Both the position numbers and the translations under genes were made by a program. A stretch of 64,000 nt of DNA from Cenococcum geophilum 1.58. Taxonomy: Eukaryota; Ascomycota; Dothideomycetes; Gloniales; Gloniaceae. Below the pieces are notes generated by a model. The model was given only the letters and a program-made list of their open reading frames with translations, had not been told where the DNA came from and did no database searches. The DNA lies in the NCBI GenBank assembly GCA_001692895.1, contig KV748202.1, positions 248,001 to 312,000 on the forward strand, written 5' to 3'. Positions 1 through 12,500 of this stretch are shown here, in pieces (the first letter of the stretch is position 1; each line of letters opens with the position of its first letter).

Positions 1-112
1 CGACGGTCGTCTGGCTGGCGATGGTCGTCTGGTTCTGGTAACGGTCATCTGGTTCTGGCGACGGTTCGTATAGTTCTAGCAACGGTCCTCTGCTGGCTGC
101 CGTTCTGGTGCC
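1..112. repeat. Imperfect GC-balanced minisatellite
   Basis: Degenerate tandem copies of a unit resembling GGTCGTCTGGTTCTGGCGAC, with variants (GGTCATCTGGTTCTGGCGAC, CTGGCTGGCGATGGTCGTC). It keeps TG and CA dinucleotides, unlike the AT-rich DNA to its right, and runs off the left window edge. Positions 113-216 between this array and the next hold no recognisable feature. Confidence 0.6.
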
Positions 113-216
113 TCCCTAGGTAGGGAGGATATAAAGAAGGAGGAAGGGTAAAAAATAAGGTGGTTACATAGGGTAGAGGCACGTGTAGAGGCTATCGGGA
201 ATATAGCGGGGACCCG

Positions 217-752
217 ATGCAGAGCTTCGTGTAGAGCCTCTGTACGCAGAGCTTCGCGCAGAGCCCTCGTGCAGAGCCTCTTGTACGCAGAGCTTCTCGC
301 AGAGCCTCGTGCAGAGCCTCTGTACGCAGAGCTTCGCGCAGAGCCTCGCGCAGAGCCTCGTGCAGAGCCTCGTGCAGAGCTTCGTGCAGAGCTTCGTGCA
401 GAGCTTCGTGCAGAGCTTCGTGCAGAGCTTCGTGCAGAGCTTCGTGCAGAGCTTCGTGCAGAGCTTCGTGCAGAGCTTCGTGCAGAGCTTCGTGCAGAGC
501 TTCGTGCAGAGCTTTCGTGCAGAGCTTCGTGCAGAGCTTCGTGCAGAGCTTCGTGCAGAGCTTCGTGCAGAGCTTCGTGCAGAGCTTCGTGCAGAGCTTC
601 GTGCAGAGCCTCTGTACGCAGAGCTTCGTGTAGAGCCTCGTGAAGAGCCTTATGCGAAGCTTCGTGCAGAGCTTTGTGTAGAGCCTCTATGCGCAGAGCT
701 TCGTGCAGAGCCTCTGTACGCAGAGCTTCGTGTAGAGCCTCGTGCAGAGCCT
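217..752. repeat. 12-bp minisatellite (CAGAGCTTCGTG)n
   Basis: Tandem array of a 12-bp unit CAGAGCTTCGTG and variants (CAGAGCCTCGTG, CAGAGCCTCTGTACG). It is nearly homogeneous from about 371 to 610 and more degenerate on both flanks. One unit near 510 has an extra T, which shifts the plus-strand frames. Because the unit is a multiple of three and contains no stop, frames of up to 226 codons stay open on both strands (minus strand reads His-Glu-Ala-Leu repeats). These are treated as repeat artefacts, not genes. TG and CA are intact, so the array escaped RIP or expanded after it. Confidence 0.85.
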
Positions 753-880
753 CCAAGTAATAAGACTATAAGATTGTATGAGATTGTATAAGATTGTATA
801 GGAATTATATATAATAGTTAATATATAGCATATAACTTTACCTTAATCGCACGTTAAGAATATACAGTTAGCTTTTAAAG

Positions 881-1240
881 TTGTTAAGTAGGTTAACTAT
901 ATATTAAGTTAGTTAAATTATATATTAAGTAGGTTAATTGCGTGTTAAGTTAGTTAAATTGTATATTAAGTAGGTTAACTACGTATCGAGTTAGTTAAAT
1001 TATATATTAAGTAGGTTAACTACGTGTTAAGTTAGTTAAATTATATATTAAGTAGGTTAACTGCGTGTTAAGTTAGTTAAATTGCATATTAAGTAGGTTA
1101 ACTGCGTATTAAGTTGGTTAAATTGCATATTAAGTAGGTTAACTGCGTGTTGAGTTAGTTAAATTATATGTTAAGTTAGTCAATTGCGTGTTAAGTTGGT
1201 TAATTACGTGTTGAGTTGGTTAAATTGTATGTTAATTACG
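881..1240. repeat. 41-bp AT-rich satellite
   Basis: The half-unit TTAAGTAGGTTAACTGCGTG alternates with TTAAGTTAGTTAAATTGCATA. AGTAGGTTAA starts at 1051, 1092 and 1133, giving an exact 41-bp period made of two diverged half-units of about 20 and 21 bp. It decays at both ends. No coding potential. Positions 753-880 are AT-rich DNA without a recognisable feature; 1241-1301 is an unassigned segment that keeps several CA dinucleotides. Confidence 0.85.
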
Positions 1241-1301
1241 CGAAATGCGAAAACCAAAATCTACTTGAATCTTATCCTGCGAATATTTTCCCGATAAAGC
1301 A

Positions 1302-4300
1302 ACATAAGCTCCGCGAGCGCGTTACTCTATATATCCTTACTTTAGGGAATTAATATTAATAACGTTAATCTTCTTACCTTAACCCTTTTAGCGTAAGGTA
1401 ATAAAATCCTTATTTAGGGAGAGGATATATCTATTAAAAAGTAATAGTGTTATTAAATTAAGCTTTTCCTTTAGCTTTACTATAAGATTTACCTTTACTA
1501 GCTTATCCTCTTTAAGAGCTAAGAATTAGTCGTCTCCTAAGATAATTATATTATTAGTTTATATACTAACAATTCTAAATAGGGTTCCTGTGGTTGTAAT
1601 AAGGAAGCAGGGATTAAATATAGAAGTAGTTATTAAAAGCTTCTCTTTATAGTACTTACTATAGGTAGCCTACTAGTAAGTTTTTACCTCTGCAATTCTA
1701 TATAATAGCTTAAGCACAATTATAATCGTATCTTTAGGATACTAATAGCGAATTTGCTCTGGAAGGTATACTAATATTAAGCGCTAAAGGTACGTCTCTA
1801 ATTAGGTATAGGCCTAGGTAATATCTTATAAATAGACCGCCATTTTATTCTTTATTAAGGAGGGAGCTAATACAACAATAACTTATTAACTAGCTTGTTA
1901 AATTATAGAAGATTATATAAGAATTATCTCCTTACTATTATTATTATAACCTTAGATAATAAGCCTTAATTTCTTAAATAGGGCGTTAGTAGCCTTGCCC
2001 TTAATCTTATTAACTATCCTTAACTTAAAGATACGAACTTTATTAAACTTAGTAGGGTTATACTTCTTAAATTTAAAGACTCCTCTTATAATAAGACCGT
2101 CAATCTCCTACTTATTAGATGCTTAGAAAGGAGCTTCTAGGGTTATAATATAACCTTCCTTTTAGAGCTTTTTTATAAGCTTAAAGTTAGCCTTCTCTTT
2201 AGCTGTTATAAAGGCCATTAATAACTTAACTCTATTCTTAATGGCGGNAANAAATTNNTCTTTAAAATTAATAAGATGTTAGCGATTTTGTAATCCCTTT
2301 AGGCGACCTCTACCGCGTTATAGTTATAACATATCTACTATAATTATATTAGGATTATAGTCGCCTTCTAGAGCACATTAATTATAGTTCTCCTTTAGGG
2401 TATCTTCTAGGGCATCCTGCAAAGGCTTAGAATTATTATCTTTATAGTAAAGCTTAATAACAGTTAAACGGAATTAAGTAGGTCCGTAAGGCATCTAAAT
2501 AGTATAAGTTTAACCATTAATTATAATAAGTTAGTATAGGCCTAACTATCCTCCCTTTTTACGCCATACGCGTACTTTAGACTGGAGTGGTAGATTAAGC
2601 GTAGTTAAGGTATTTAGGCTATTTCTTATTCCTAGTATATTATTAACCTAGTATATAGCGTAGAGACGTCGCATCTCCTTTATTACCTTATAAATAGCCT
2701 CGGCTTATTATACAACGGAGGGAGATAGTGGAGAATTATTAGTTATTTAAGGGTAGGCGCTAAAGACTAGTAACGTAGGTATAAGTCTATCTAGGCTAGC
2801 AGAATTGTTAATAGCTTTAATAGCTATTTATAAGGTAAGTTCTTTACTAGTATCCTTTAGTTTTAAAGAGATAATCTTATATACGCGGCGTAATAGCGTG
2901 TAATATTACTCTACTTTTCTAATACTATTATATGCCTTAACGGGGACTTCCTTAACCTTAATTGCTATTACCTTTATCTATTATTGGAACTCTATAGATA
3001 AGAAGTTCTTTTCTATATTATAGACGATTTAATTAGGGGGTCCTAAATAGACATTAATCTAGTATAATTAAAGGGTATTTTATATGTTTTTAGCTAATAT
3101 ATCTTTTAAGAAACGCGCGGCTTAAAAGGAGGTTAAGAAGTTAATAACTTAAAGCACTAGCTTACTGCTAAGATATATAACGTTAATAATAATATAAAAG
3201 TTAAAGTTATAGTTATTCTTAAGGGTAAACTTAAATCGGCTAGGGGACTTCTAGTTTATTTAGTAGTAATAGTAGTACTTTATAAGATACTTAATTGCCT
3301 TAACCTTAACTTTATAGCCTACTTACTAAAGAACCCTAAGTAATTAATAAATAAATAGGTGGCTAAAACGATAGTATAGTTAGCGTAATTCTAACTTAGT
3401 TAAGTGGCTTTAAGTAATACTCTTTTCTAGTTAATAAAGGAGTAATTAGGGGTAACCCTACTTACGTATAATAGGCACCCGATTATCTCCCTAAATAAAT
3501 ATATTCTTAAGGTTATTAAGCCTAACGCCTAACTTATCTATATCTTTAATGTAAAATAGAAACGGAGTATTTATAGAAATAATATAGAAAGTGATGTATC
3601 CTAAGGGGGTTTAGACCCTAATTATACTAAAAGAGATTATAGTACCTTTACTAAAGCGAATTATATATTGGCCTACCGTTAATTAGTTAATCTAAATAGA
3701 GCTATTAAGCTGCTAAAGAGCTTAAACTTAAGGTTCTCCTACTATAGATACTCCTACGGCTCCTATATCCGGTATAATACCATAGAAAACATACGCCAAG
3801 TATCTATTATTAAAGGAAAACGCGGAACTCTCCTTTAGCTTATTAAAGATATCTAATTTTATAATAGAATGGAGCGTAGATTAATTATTAAAAATAGTAA
3901 CGGTTTATATACTATCTACCTTACTATACTTAGTAAAGTATTAGTTAGGGGAGTAGTCCTTAATTTCTATATTTATAAGGAGCTGTTTAACCTTATTAAC
4001 CTTACCCTTAAGATCTTTTATGCCTTTATATTAAACTAAAAAGCTTTAAAAGTAGGCTATAGTAACCTTATAATTTCTAACGTTTCTTATACTCTAACAG
4101 AACTTATTATATACCTTTTTTTACTTATTAAGGGAGTATCTAGTTAACTAGCAATTTAGCTTCTTATAAACGTAGCACTTCTTTTAGCAATTACTTTGAA
4201 ATAAACCTCTATAAGGACCTCTATAATTACCTTATAGTTAACATTAATTATACCCTTTTCCATATTCCCTACCACGGCCACTATATATTTAATTAGTCTA

Positions 4301-5896
4301 GTTATAATCGTATTAGTTAGGAATACTTAGTTAGGTAGGGTTTTCGGTATAAAACTATTAAGATTCTTATATTTATATCGTAGTACCTACGGCGAAGCGT
4401 AGCTTAATATATACTCCTTTAAACGTATTTATAGGTTTATATAGCGCCAAATTACACTTAGGAACGCTATAGCAGGCTAAGATAACCTAGTCCCTTAGGC
4501 TATTCTTATTTTAATAAGTTTTAGTAAGGCCATATTAGATTTTCTAGAGTTTATTAAAGAGTAGTTAAAGGCATTCTAAACGAGTCTTTATTAGGTTAGA
4601 AGCAATAACTCTCTAGGATATAGTCTCTCGCCATTCAGATATATAAAGTTAGCAATTCTTATTAGTTTTAAAGTGGGCTTTAGTAAGCTAAAGCATTATA
4701 TTAAAGCTATAGTTTTTACCTATAATATAGTTGTAATAGAATATTACTACCTATCCCTTTAACATAATAGAGAAAGCGTAGTGGTACTAGTGGTATTAAA
4801 TTCTAACCTTATTGTAACAGTTATAGAAGACCTATAGTTTTACTCTAAGTATATTATATAATTCTCCTCTAAACTTCTTCTCTTTGTCTAAATATACCTT
4901 TATTAGATTTATAACTTCTTATAGTAGAGGGTTACCGGTTAGCTAGAGTAAAGGAGCTAAAGGCGGCAAAGGTAGAGGATAAGTACCTCTAGGTAGGAAA
5001 GCACCTTTAGGTAGAAGAGTAGCGTTTTAGGGGTTTTATTCTAAATTAAAGTTACCTTTTAAAGAATATAGGTTAGTTTTAGGTTTCCGTAGTTAATATA
5101 TAATCTTAGCTTCTGTCTATACTGGTTCTTCTATACTAGTAATAACGGCCTAAATATTACTAGTAATTAGGTTACCGTTCTTAGTAATATATACCCCATT
5201 CCTATAGAGGAAGTCTTAAAAATCCTAAATAATATCAATATTGCTAAGTACCTAGGTATTAGCGGTCTATCCTGCGAAATCCTCCCTAAAATATTCCTAT
5301 AGCTATATATTAGCGTAGTATCTACTTTAGTAAAATATAATACGGTATAGGAGAAAGCTATTAACTTATTTTATAGTATAAGTTATTATATTAAAGGTAA
5401 ATTCGTCCTAATTTTTATTAATAAGTTTCGCGTATAAAGCTACCCCTAGTAGTAAGGAGTCTTCCTAGTCGTTTAAAGTAGGCGTAGCCATATTTTTAGA
5501 GGGAGGGAAGTGTTATTAGCATAGGGATTGTTATTTAGTACGCGTTTGTAATATATATTTATTATTTAGTACGCGTTCGTTGTTTAGTACGCGTTTATGA
5601 CGTATATTTGCGATTATAGGGCTTAGGACTAGTTCTAGCCTTAAATCGCGAAGACTTATAAAGCGTGTTATTCTGCGTAATAGACGTAAGAATCCGTAAT
5701 TTAGAAAAGGCTTAGGACTAGTTCTAGCCTTTAGATCCTTAGATTTATAGAAGAGTTCTATTTAAGGTTTAGGACCAGTTCTAACCTTAAAAGACAGCTT
5801 CCTTTAGTATAAGTAGCACTAGTATAGTAGCTTGTCTCTTCTTAGTGGAATACCTAGCTGCTCTATAGTATAATAGTAAAGTTAACTACTAATTAG
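1302..5896 (-). pseudogene. Copia-1: RIP-inactivated Ty1/copia gag-pol relic
   Basis: Read on the minus strand this is a second copy of the element at 42044-48163. The segment at about 1302-1440 is the reverse complement of about 46745-46890, and the start of the internal region near 5820-5896 matches about 42235-42310. Gag, integrase and the first part of the reverse transcriptase region are therefore present. The match stops near 1302, inside the RT/RNase H part, so the RNase H end and the distal LTR are missing: the element is truncated as well as mutated. Stops occur throughout from CAA/CAG to TAA/TAG changes. Ambiguous bases (N) at 2248, 2251 and 2257-2258 mark unresolved consensus. Class is certain; family name unknown. 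Confidence 0.8.
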
Positions 5897-5913
5897 TGTT
5901 GGTTATATAAGGT
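5897..5913 (-). repeat. Copia-1 LTR, left fragment (split by Crypton pair)
   Basis: Begins TGTTGGTTATATAAGGTG, the reverse complement of the end of the 191-bp Copia-3 LTR (which ends ACCAACA). The remainder of this LTR resumes at 19070, on the other side of the Crypton pair. Confidence 0.75.
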
Positions 5914-6245
5914 GGTATTAGAGGTCTGGGTTAGGCTTAGCATAACCTTAGGTTATATACAACCCCCTAAGGTCCGCGATATATCGTCTAAATATTACCC
6001 CCCCCTTTTAGTGGTGGCCCCTACTTTTTAGACGCGTTTTTAAGGCCTAGGTTAGTACTAGGTTAATATAGAGGACCTTATTGCGCGCCTTTAACCTCAT
6101 TATCGCCTTAATAATCTATTTTTTAACCCTCTTCTTATTTTTGTACCTGCGCTAGCTCCTAGCTCGCGCGAGGCTTTTGGTTTTATATAGAACGGCTTGC
6201 TATAATTCTAATTCTATAATATAGAGCTCTCTTTTTCTCCTCCTT

Positions 6246-6615
6246 TATTACGGAGTAAGTATAAGCGGTAATAATATATAGCGAAGTAGGTATTATTAAG
6301 CTATGTATATAAACTGCGTGATGAAGTCAAGACGTTGCGTAAGGAAAGAAGGTAGGAAAACGGGAAAAAAGGGCATATATTGTTGACTTGGTTGCTTGGT
6401 CAATATATATATAGGTAGAATAGGGTTTAGGTTGTGATCCTAGTAGAACTTAGTAGAATTTAGTAGAACTTAGTAGAATATAGTAGAATGCCGTAGATTA
6501 CCGTTAGATTGCTATTAGATTGCTATTAGATTGCTATTTCGCGGTTGGTCTCTAATTACTAAGTTAGTAGAAATAGGTGGATGTGTGTAAGGTGTTACGG
6601 GGGTGTCCCGTGACA
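6246..6615 (-). repeat. Gypsy-1 3' LTR
   Basis: 370 bp. Similar throughout to 11819-12188, with differences mostly of the G/A and C/T type expected from RIP. On the minus strand it starts TGTCACGGGACACCCCCG directly after the polypurine tract. Confidence 0.9.
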
Positions 6616-9600
6616 GTACCCCCCCTTTAAACTCGAGCTTCTGTAAGATGGGGCTGTGGTAGTTCTAGGTGGAGTTTATAAAAGTCTTCTACGGCTTATG
6701 TAAGTCCTATAGAGTTAACGGGTTCCTATGAGGACTTAGTAAAGCCTCTCTATTTTATAAAATATATATATTAGCGTTTCTGTTTATTATACTTAATATT
6801 ATTAATTCTTTTAATAAAGTACTCGTTTTTACTATCTACTTCGACTAGTAGGGGAGGGTCTTATATTTATTTAGGTAGGGCGTTTAATATGGGAGCAGTA
6901 GGGCAGAGGACTAATATATAGAATACGGGGTAGATTTTAACTGTATTAGGGAGCTTTAGTTGGTAGGTATAAGGAGAGATAACCTTTTTAACCTTATAAG
7001 GGCCAGCGTTCTTCTAATTAAGTTTCTTAATAGGTTGTTTTATGTTTAGATTTCTTATATCTAGCTAAATAAAATTGCCAATTTAGTAGGCCGGTGCTGG
7101 GGTTTGTTTCTTATTCGCTACGGCTTTATAAATAGATTAAGCCTATGTTATCTTATTAGTAAGGAACTATTATAGTTCCTCTATCTTCTTTATGAATTTA
7201 TTTGCTTCTACAACTTGTAAGGCGTAATAAGTAGGGTAAGGAACATTACTAAAGGGTTTAAAACCTATTTATAGGTGCTGGCCGTAATTGGCTAGGAATA
7301 GGGAGACTTTCGTGGTTTTTGAGACGGAATTATTTATAGTAAACTTGGCGAATGCGAGCTAGTTAATCTAGTTATCCTGTAAATACGACGTGTATATCCG
7401 AATATACTGTTCTATTATAACATTTATGCGTTCTATTTAGCTATCCGTTTCTAGGTAATATATAGTAAATAATAGTGCTTTAATGCGGAGTCGAGTAGTT
7501 AGTTCTTTTTAGAATACTGAGATAAACTAGCTGCCTTTATTGGAGATAATCGTTTTAGGGAGTCCGTGGAGTTTCTATATGTAATCTAGGAATAGTTAGG
7601 CGATAGTAGGCGTTAACATATTAGGGCAGGCGATTAAGTGTCTTATTTTAGATAGTTGGTCTATAACTACTATAATATTCATGCAGCCTCTACTATTAGG
7701 AAGGTTAATAATAAAGTTAATTAATATATCTTTCTATCTTTGGTCTGGAATAGGCAGCGGCTTTAAAAGACCGTTATATATCTTATACGAGGCTTTAGCT
7801 CGTTGGTAGGTGTAGTAGCTAGAGATGTACCTTTATATTATATTGTGCATATTTAGCTAATAATACTCCTGTTAGAGTAGTTCTAGGGTCTTTCCTTAAC
7901 CTAGGTAGCTGGCGATAGGTAGATTGTATACGTATTTAAGGAGTTTGAGCTTAAGCTTATTGTAATTAGGGATAATTAGACGGTTTTGGTAATATAAGCG
8001 GTTTCTATAGGCTTTATATTTACTTAGAGAAATCTTTTTAGAGCGTCTAATGCTATCTTATATTAGCTTAAGCGTTTCTTAGATAAACTCGTCATTTAAG
8101 TATTTATTAACTATAATCTATTTAATTAATTGATTAGTTATTTTAAGGACGTATACTATAAGATCTTTAGTAAGAGGGTTAAATAGTTTAGGGCGAAGTA
8201 GGGTCTGATTTTGGTAAGAGCGCGCTTCTTTTAGGGCTAGCGCGTCTTGCGAGCATCAGGTTAGGGTATTAGGCTTCTGACCTTGGACGCCTAGGCGGTA
8301 TATAATTAAGAATTAGAAACGAAATAGATATTCTAACTAGCGGGCCTAATAATAACTTAGCTGTTTCGTGGTTATAAAGTACTATAGGTTCTTATGGTTG
8401 CTAAGGACCTTAATTAGAAATTTAGCGCCTTTTAGTTTAGGTCGCCATTGTTTAAAATACCTAATGATAGCTAACAATTCCTTATCATAGATCTTGTAGT
8501 TATATTTAGCTAGGCTTAGTTATTTTAAAAAGTATGCTATAGGGTATAATACTCTATCCTTATTATATTAAGACAGGATGCCTCTAGTGACGTAGTTAGA
8601 TGAGTTGGCTTCTATAACACTTATTTAGTTTAGGTTAAAGTATTAGAGTATAGGCGCAGTAGTAAACATAACCTTTAGATAGGCAAAGGCCTTCTTATAT
8701 TCCTTGTTAAAGATAAAAACTTTATCCTTTTAGGTTAGAGCTATAAGGGGTAAAACTAGGGCGGAGAAGTTATTAATAAACCGTTGGTAGAAATTAGCAA
8801 ATCCTATAAAGGCTCTTACGTCCTTAACGTTCTTAAGTTCTTGCTAGTTTATAATTACTTTAACTTTCTTTAGGTCTATTCGTATACCATTTATAGAAAT
8901 AAGAAGTTTAAGGTATAGGACTTCCGTTTTATAGAACTTGTATTTATCTATATCTAATTATAGACTAGCTCCGTGCAGGGCTTATAGGATAAGGTTAACG
9001 TGTTTCCGATATTTGGTTAGGTTATTACTGTATATTAGGATATTGTCGATATAAGCAGTACAGAAGATGTCTAGGTAGGGGCGTAGGGTATTATTTATAT
9101 AATGTTAAAACGAGCTTAGGGCGTTTATAAGGCTAAAGGGTGTTACTAAGTACTTAAATAGTCCATATTGGGTACGAAATGCAGTAAGCTATTTATCCCC
9201 TTTTGTAATGCGGAGACGGTTAGATGTAGAGATAATATTAAGCTTTGTGTAGTAACGAGCCTTACTTAGTTGGTTTAGTGTCTCCTATATTAACGGAATT
9301 GGATATTAGTTCTTAATAGTAACGGCGTTAAGAGCTTAGTAGTCTATATAGAAGTGTAGACCGCCGCCGGGTTTCTTAATAAAGATCACTAGTACGGCTA
9401 TAGGCGATAAGCTTGCTCTAATGAATCCTTTGCTTAGGTTCTTATTTAAATACTTTTATAGTACTTAGAGTTCGTTTTAGGATATCCCGTATAAGGGTCT
9501 AAATCTAGGCTGCTTTCCTTCTTTAAGTATAATCTTATAGTCGTACGATCGGTATTCTGGTAGCTTGTCGGCTTCCTTCTATAAGAATGCCTCTAGGCGG

Positions 9601-11818
9601 TTATAGTACTTTACTAGTACCTTTATAGTAGGGTTGGTGTACTTCTTTAGTACTAAGGCCTTCTCAATATTAGCTATAGTAATAGTAAAGATTGTATGTT
9701 TAGGTTTCTTAGCAAGTTACGCTAATGGAGTAGCTCTAATTATATGGATATCTAGGGTACCGAGCTTGTTTGGCTCGTCTGTAGTTTCTTATTTAGGTTT
9801 AGGTTTAGTATTAGGTACGGAGTTAGTATTAAATTTGGGTTTGGGTTCTTTAAGTATTCTTTTTATTATAGGATACTAGTCCTTTTAGTAGTTTTATATA
9901 CTAAGTTTAAGTTTCTATTTAGTTTGGGGCGGTATAGTGCTTAGTAATAACTTATGGAATTTAGTGGAGTTTTTAGGTTATTAGTGGAATTTAGTGGAAT
10001 TCCTAGGTTGGTGGAATCTGGTGGATTTCTCGGGTATAGGGTAGATAGTTGTGGAAATTTTAGACTAGTAGATTTTGGTGGATTTTTTAAATTTTAGTTT
10101 TAGGTCTAAGTAGCGAGTTATAAGGCACTTCTGCTTATAATAGGAGGTAGTAAATAGAAGCTTAAGGTTGTCCTAATTAATAGTTACCTTATGTAGCTTT
10201 ATTTAGGGTTATTTTAGGATTACCGAGTAACTAAGGGTAGTAATAAAAAGTTTAATCAATTTTTTGTGGTTTAGGTATCGGAGTTTTAGGAATACTACGT
10301 GGGTAATACGGCCTAAGACGGTGCGTTTGCTATTAAATCCAAATACATCAATATGCTAGTCGAGGGGGGTTAGGGTAAAATCATTATCTTATATAAAGAT
10401 CTTGTTAATAAATCCTATGCCGCTAGCTTCTGTGTTAATTAGGATTTAAGCGTTAGCCTATTAACTATTCTGCCGAAGATGGCAGTTAATGGTTATACTA
10501 TGGTCCCAAGAGTCGGAGTTCGTGACGTTAAATATATTTAACGAGATCTTATAGCAGAGCTGTTTTGGAGAGCGACTTAGCTCTAGGACCTTCCTTTTAG
10601 AGGTAATTAGGGTGGGGTTCTTATAGGACGTTGGCTGTAGCTTTGTCCTTATAAATGGTGCTTACTAGACATAGGGGTGGAACTAGATAAAGATTAGGGA
10701 CAGTAACTGGAAGATTAATGTGGTAAACGGCTGCCAGTGCTAGCCGTTTATAAATTGTTTTAGGGTATAGGGACGGAGTAGTAGTTTAAGAGGTAGGAGC
10801 CACTTTTATATTTAAAGTAGAGGCCTAGCTTAATGCGTTGTTTTTATTTAGAGGACCCTAATAGGGCGTATCCTAGGGTTCTAGTATTAATATCTATGGC
10901 GTCGGGGTGCTTAGGTTAAGATAATAACTTAGTAGACATTTGCGGGGTTGTTGTATTATACTAATAAACGGGCTTTAGTGTAAGGCGTAGTATATTATTA
11001 TACTGTTTATTAATAACATTTATATAGGCGTTAAGAGTTTCCGGGAGGTTAACGCCTATTAGGGAGGTTTTTAGTTTAGGGCTTAAGGATTTAATAAGGC
11101 TGTTAATTAGTGCGGAGTTATTTTAGCCTGTTTCCTTTACGTAGCGGTTAAATTCGGAGAAGTATACTAGGAAACTTTTCTTTTCTTAAGTCATTTGGTT
11201 TATCTTTCTTTAAGCGGTGGCTTAGCGGTTTAGGTTACTGTATATAGCTTTAAGAAGTGTAACTAGGCTTTATACTAAGTTTAGTTGGAGAGGTTTAATA
11301 AGGTTAGCTACGTCTTCTCTTAGTCGACTTAGGGCGTAATAGAGTTGGTTAGCTTTGGTTAGGTAGTGGTTAGTATTACTAGTTAGCTTATTCTTAAGCC
11401 GGCTTAAGAATAACTAAAGCTCTTATCGTTTACTAGTGAATACTGGGGGGTTTGGTAGTTTCTTAGATTATTTTAGTATAGTAGTCGGTTCTATGGGGTG
11501 AGTAACTACTATTAATTTAGGGCTTGCGTTCCGCGTGTTTATCTCTAAAGATGGCGTTTAGTCTTGGGGCCTTAATATAGGTATCTTAAGGATACGGACT
11601 TCTTCTTGAAGTGCTTTAATTAATTATTATTATCGTGCTTCTTATTCGGCTTGCTATTAAGTTAAAGTGGCTTAGTGCTGTATAAGGGCGTCTGTAAAGG
11701 ACTTCTGTATACCTACTAATTATTCTTAGAGTGTAGCTATAATAGTATTAGCTGTTACGGGGGCTTTAGGGTCGTTCTGCATTTTTAGAGGGTAGTATAA
11801 GTTTTTAACGCAACGTAG
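6616..11818 (-). pseudogene. Gypsy-1 gag-pol pseudogene
   Basis: Minus-strand gag-pol of a fungal chromoviral Ty3/gypsy type. The gag start is an intact ATG near 11780, reading MQNDPKAPVTA. The RT catalytic box is readable as FCTAYIDNILIYS, with YIDN at 9042-9053: the second catalytic Asp of YIDD has become Asn, as a G-to-A change would give. RNase H and then integrase lie further left (about 8.9 to 7.0 kb), towards the 3' LTR. Stops from CAG/CAA/TGG are frequent in every domain, so no protein can be made. An 81-codon open frame at 9634-9879 on the opposite strand is an accident. Confidence 0.85.
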
Positions 11819-12188
11819 TATTACGGAGTGAGTATAAGCGGTAATAATATATAGCGAAGTAGGTATTATTAAGCTATATATATAAACTGCGTAATAAAGT
11901 TAAAACATTGCGTAAGGAAAGAAGGTAGGAAAATAGGAAAAAAGGGCATATATTGTTAACTTAGTTGCTTAGTTAATACGTATATAGGTAGAATAGGGTT
12001 TAGGTTGTAGTCCTGGCAGAACTTAGCAGAATTTAGTGGAACTTGGCAGAATATAGTAGAATGCCGTAGATTGCCGTTAGATTGCTATTAGATTGCCGTT
12101 AGATTGCTATTTCGCGGTTGGTCTCTAATTGCTAAGTTAGTGGAAATAGGTGGACGTGTATAAGGTGTTATGGGGGTGTCCTGTAATA
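11819..12188 (-). repeat. Gypsy-1 5' LTR
   Basis: 370 bp partner of 6246-6615. Its plus-strand left edge reads TATTACGGAG, originally TGTTACGG-like before RIP, and its right edge reads CCTGTAATA. The gag start lies about 40 bp inside. Confidence 0.9.
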
Positions 12189-12500
12189 TCCTCTATTAAT
12201 ATTTATATATTCGGTGGCTTTATTTACCTATATCCGCGCTATGCTTACGCGTCTTCCCCTTAACCTTTTACGGAGATAGAGTTTTTTAAGAATCTTCTTA
12301 CCCTACGGTCTACTTTGTAGTCAAAGGAAGCCCCCTTAGCCTCCTCCTCCCCCTTCTCCTATAGCCTTTAGAACGAATTTAAGGCCTAGACGGCACGGCT
12401 ATATAATATTTATAAGGCCTAGCGCTTAAAGAATACTATAAGGGCGTATAAGCTAAAGTAAAAAGAGTAGGAAGACTAGTATGTGAGACTGGAAGGTAAT

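Larger units (their letters stand above)
6246..12188 (-). mobile_element. Gypsy-1: complete Ty3/gypsy LTR retrotransposon, RIP-inactivated
   Basis: Two 370-bp LTRs (6246-6615 and 11819-12188) with ends that would originally read TGTCACGG...CCGTAACA on the minus strand. Flanking 5-bp TSD is TCCTT (6241-6245) versus TCCTC (12189-12193). Copy 2 of the Crypton shows the empty site TCCTTTATTAATATT, which proves the insertion. A polypurine tract AAAGGGGGGG (minus strand) lies next to the left LTR at about 6616-6630, so the left LTR is the 3' LTR and transcription runs right to left. Confidence 0.9.

Noticed and set aside
76..791. Three overlapping open frames (226, 124 and 160 codons) as genes
   Set aside because: They arise from the 12-bp minisatellite, which has no stop in several frames on both strands; low-complexity translations and no flanking gene structure.
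881..1240. CRISPR array
   Set aside because: Units are contiguous diverged half-repeats with no unique spacers, in a eukaryotic genome.
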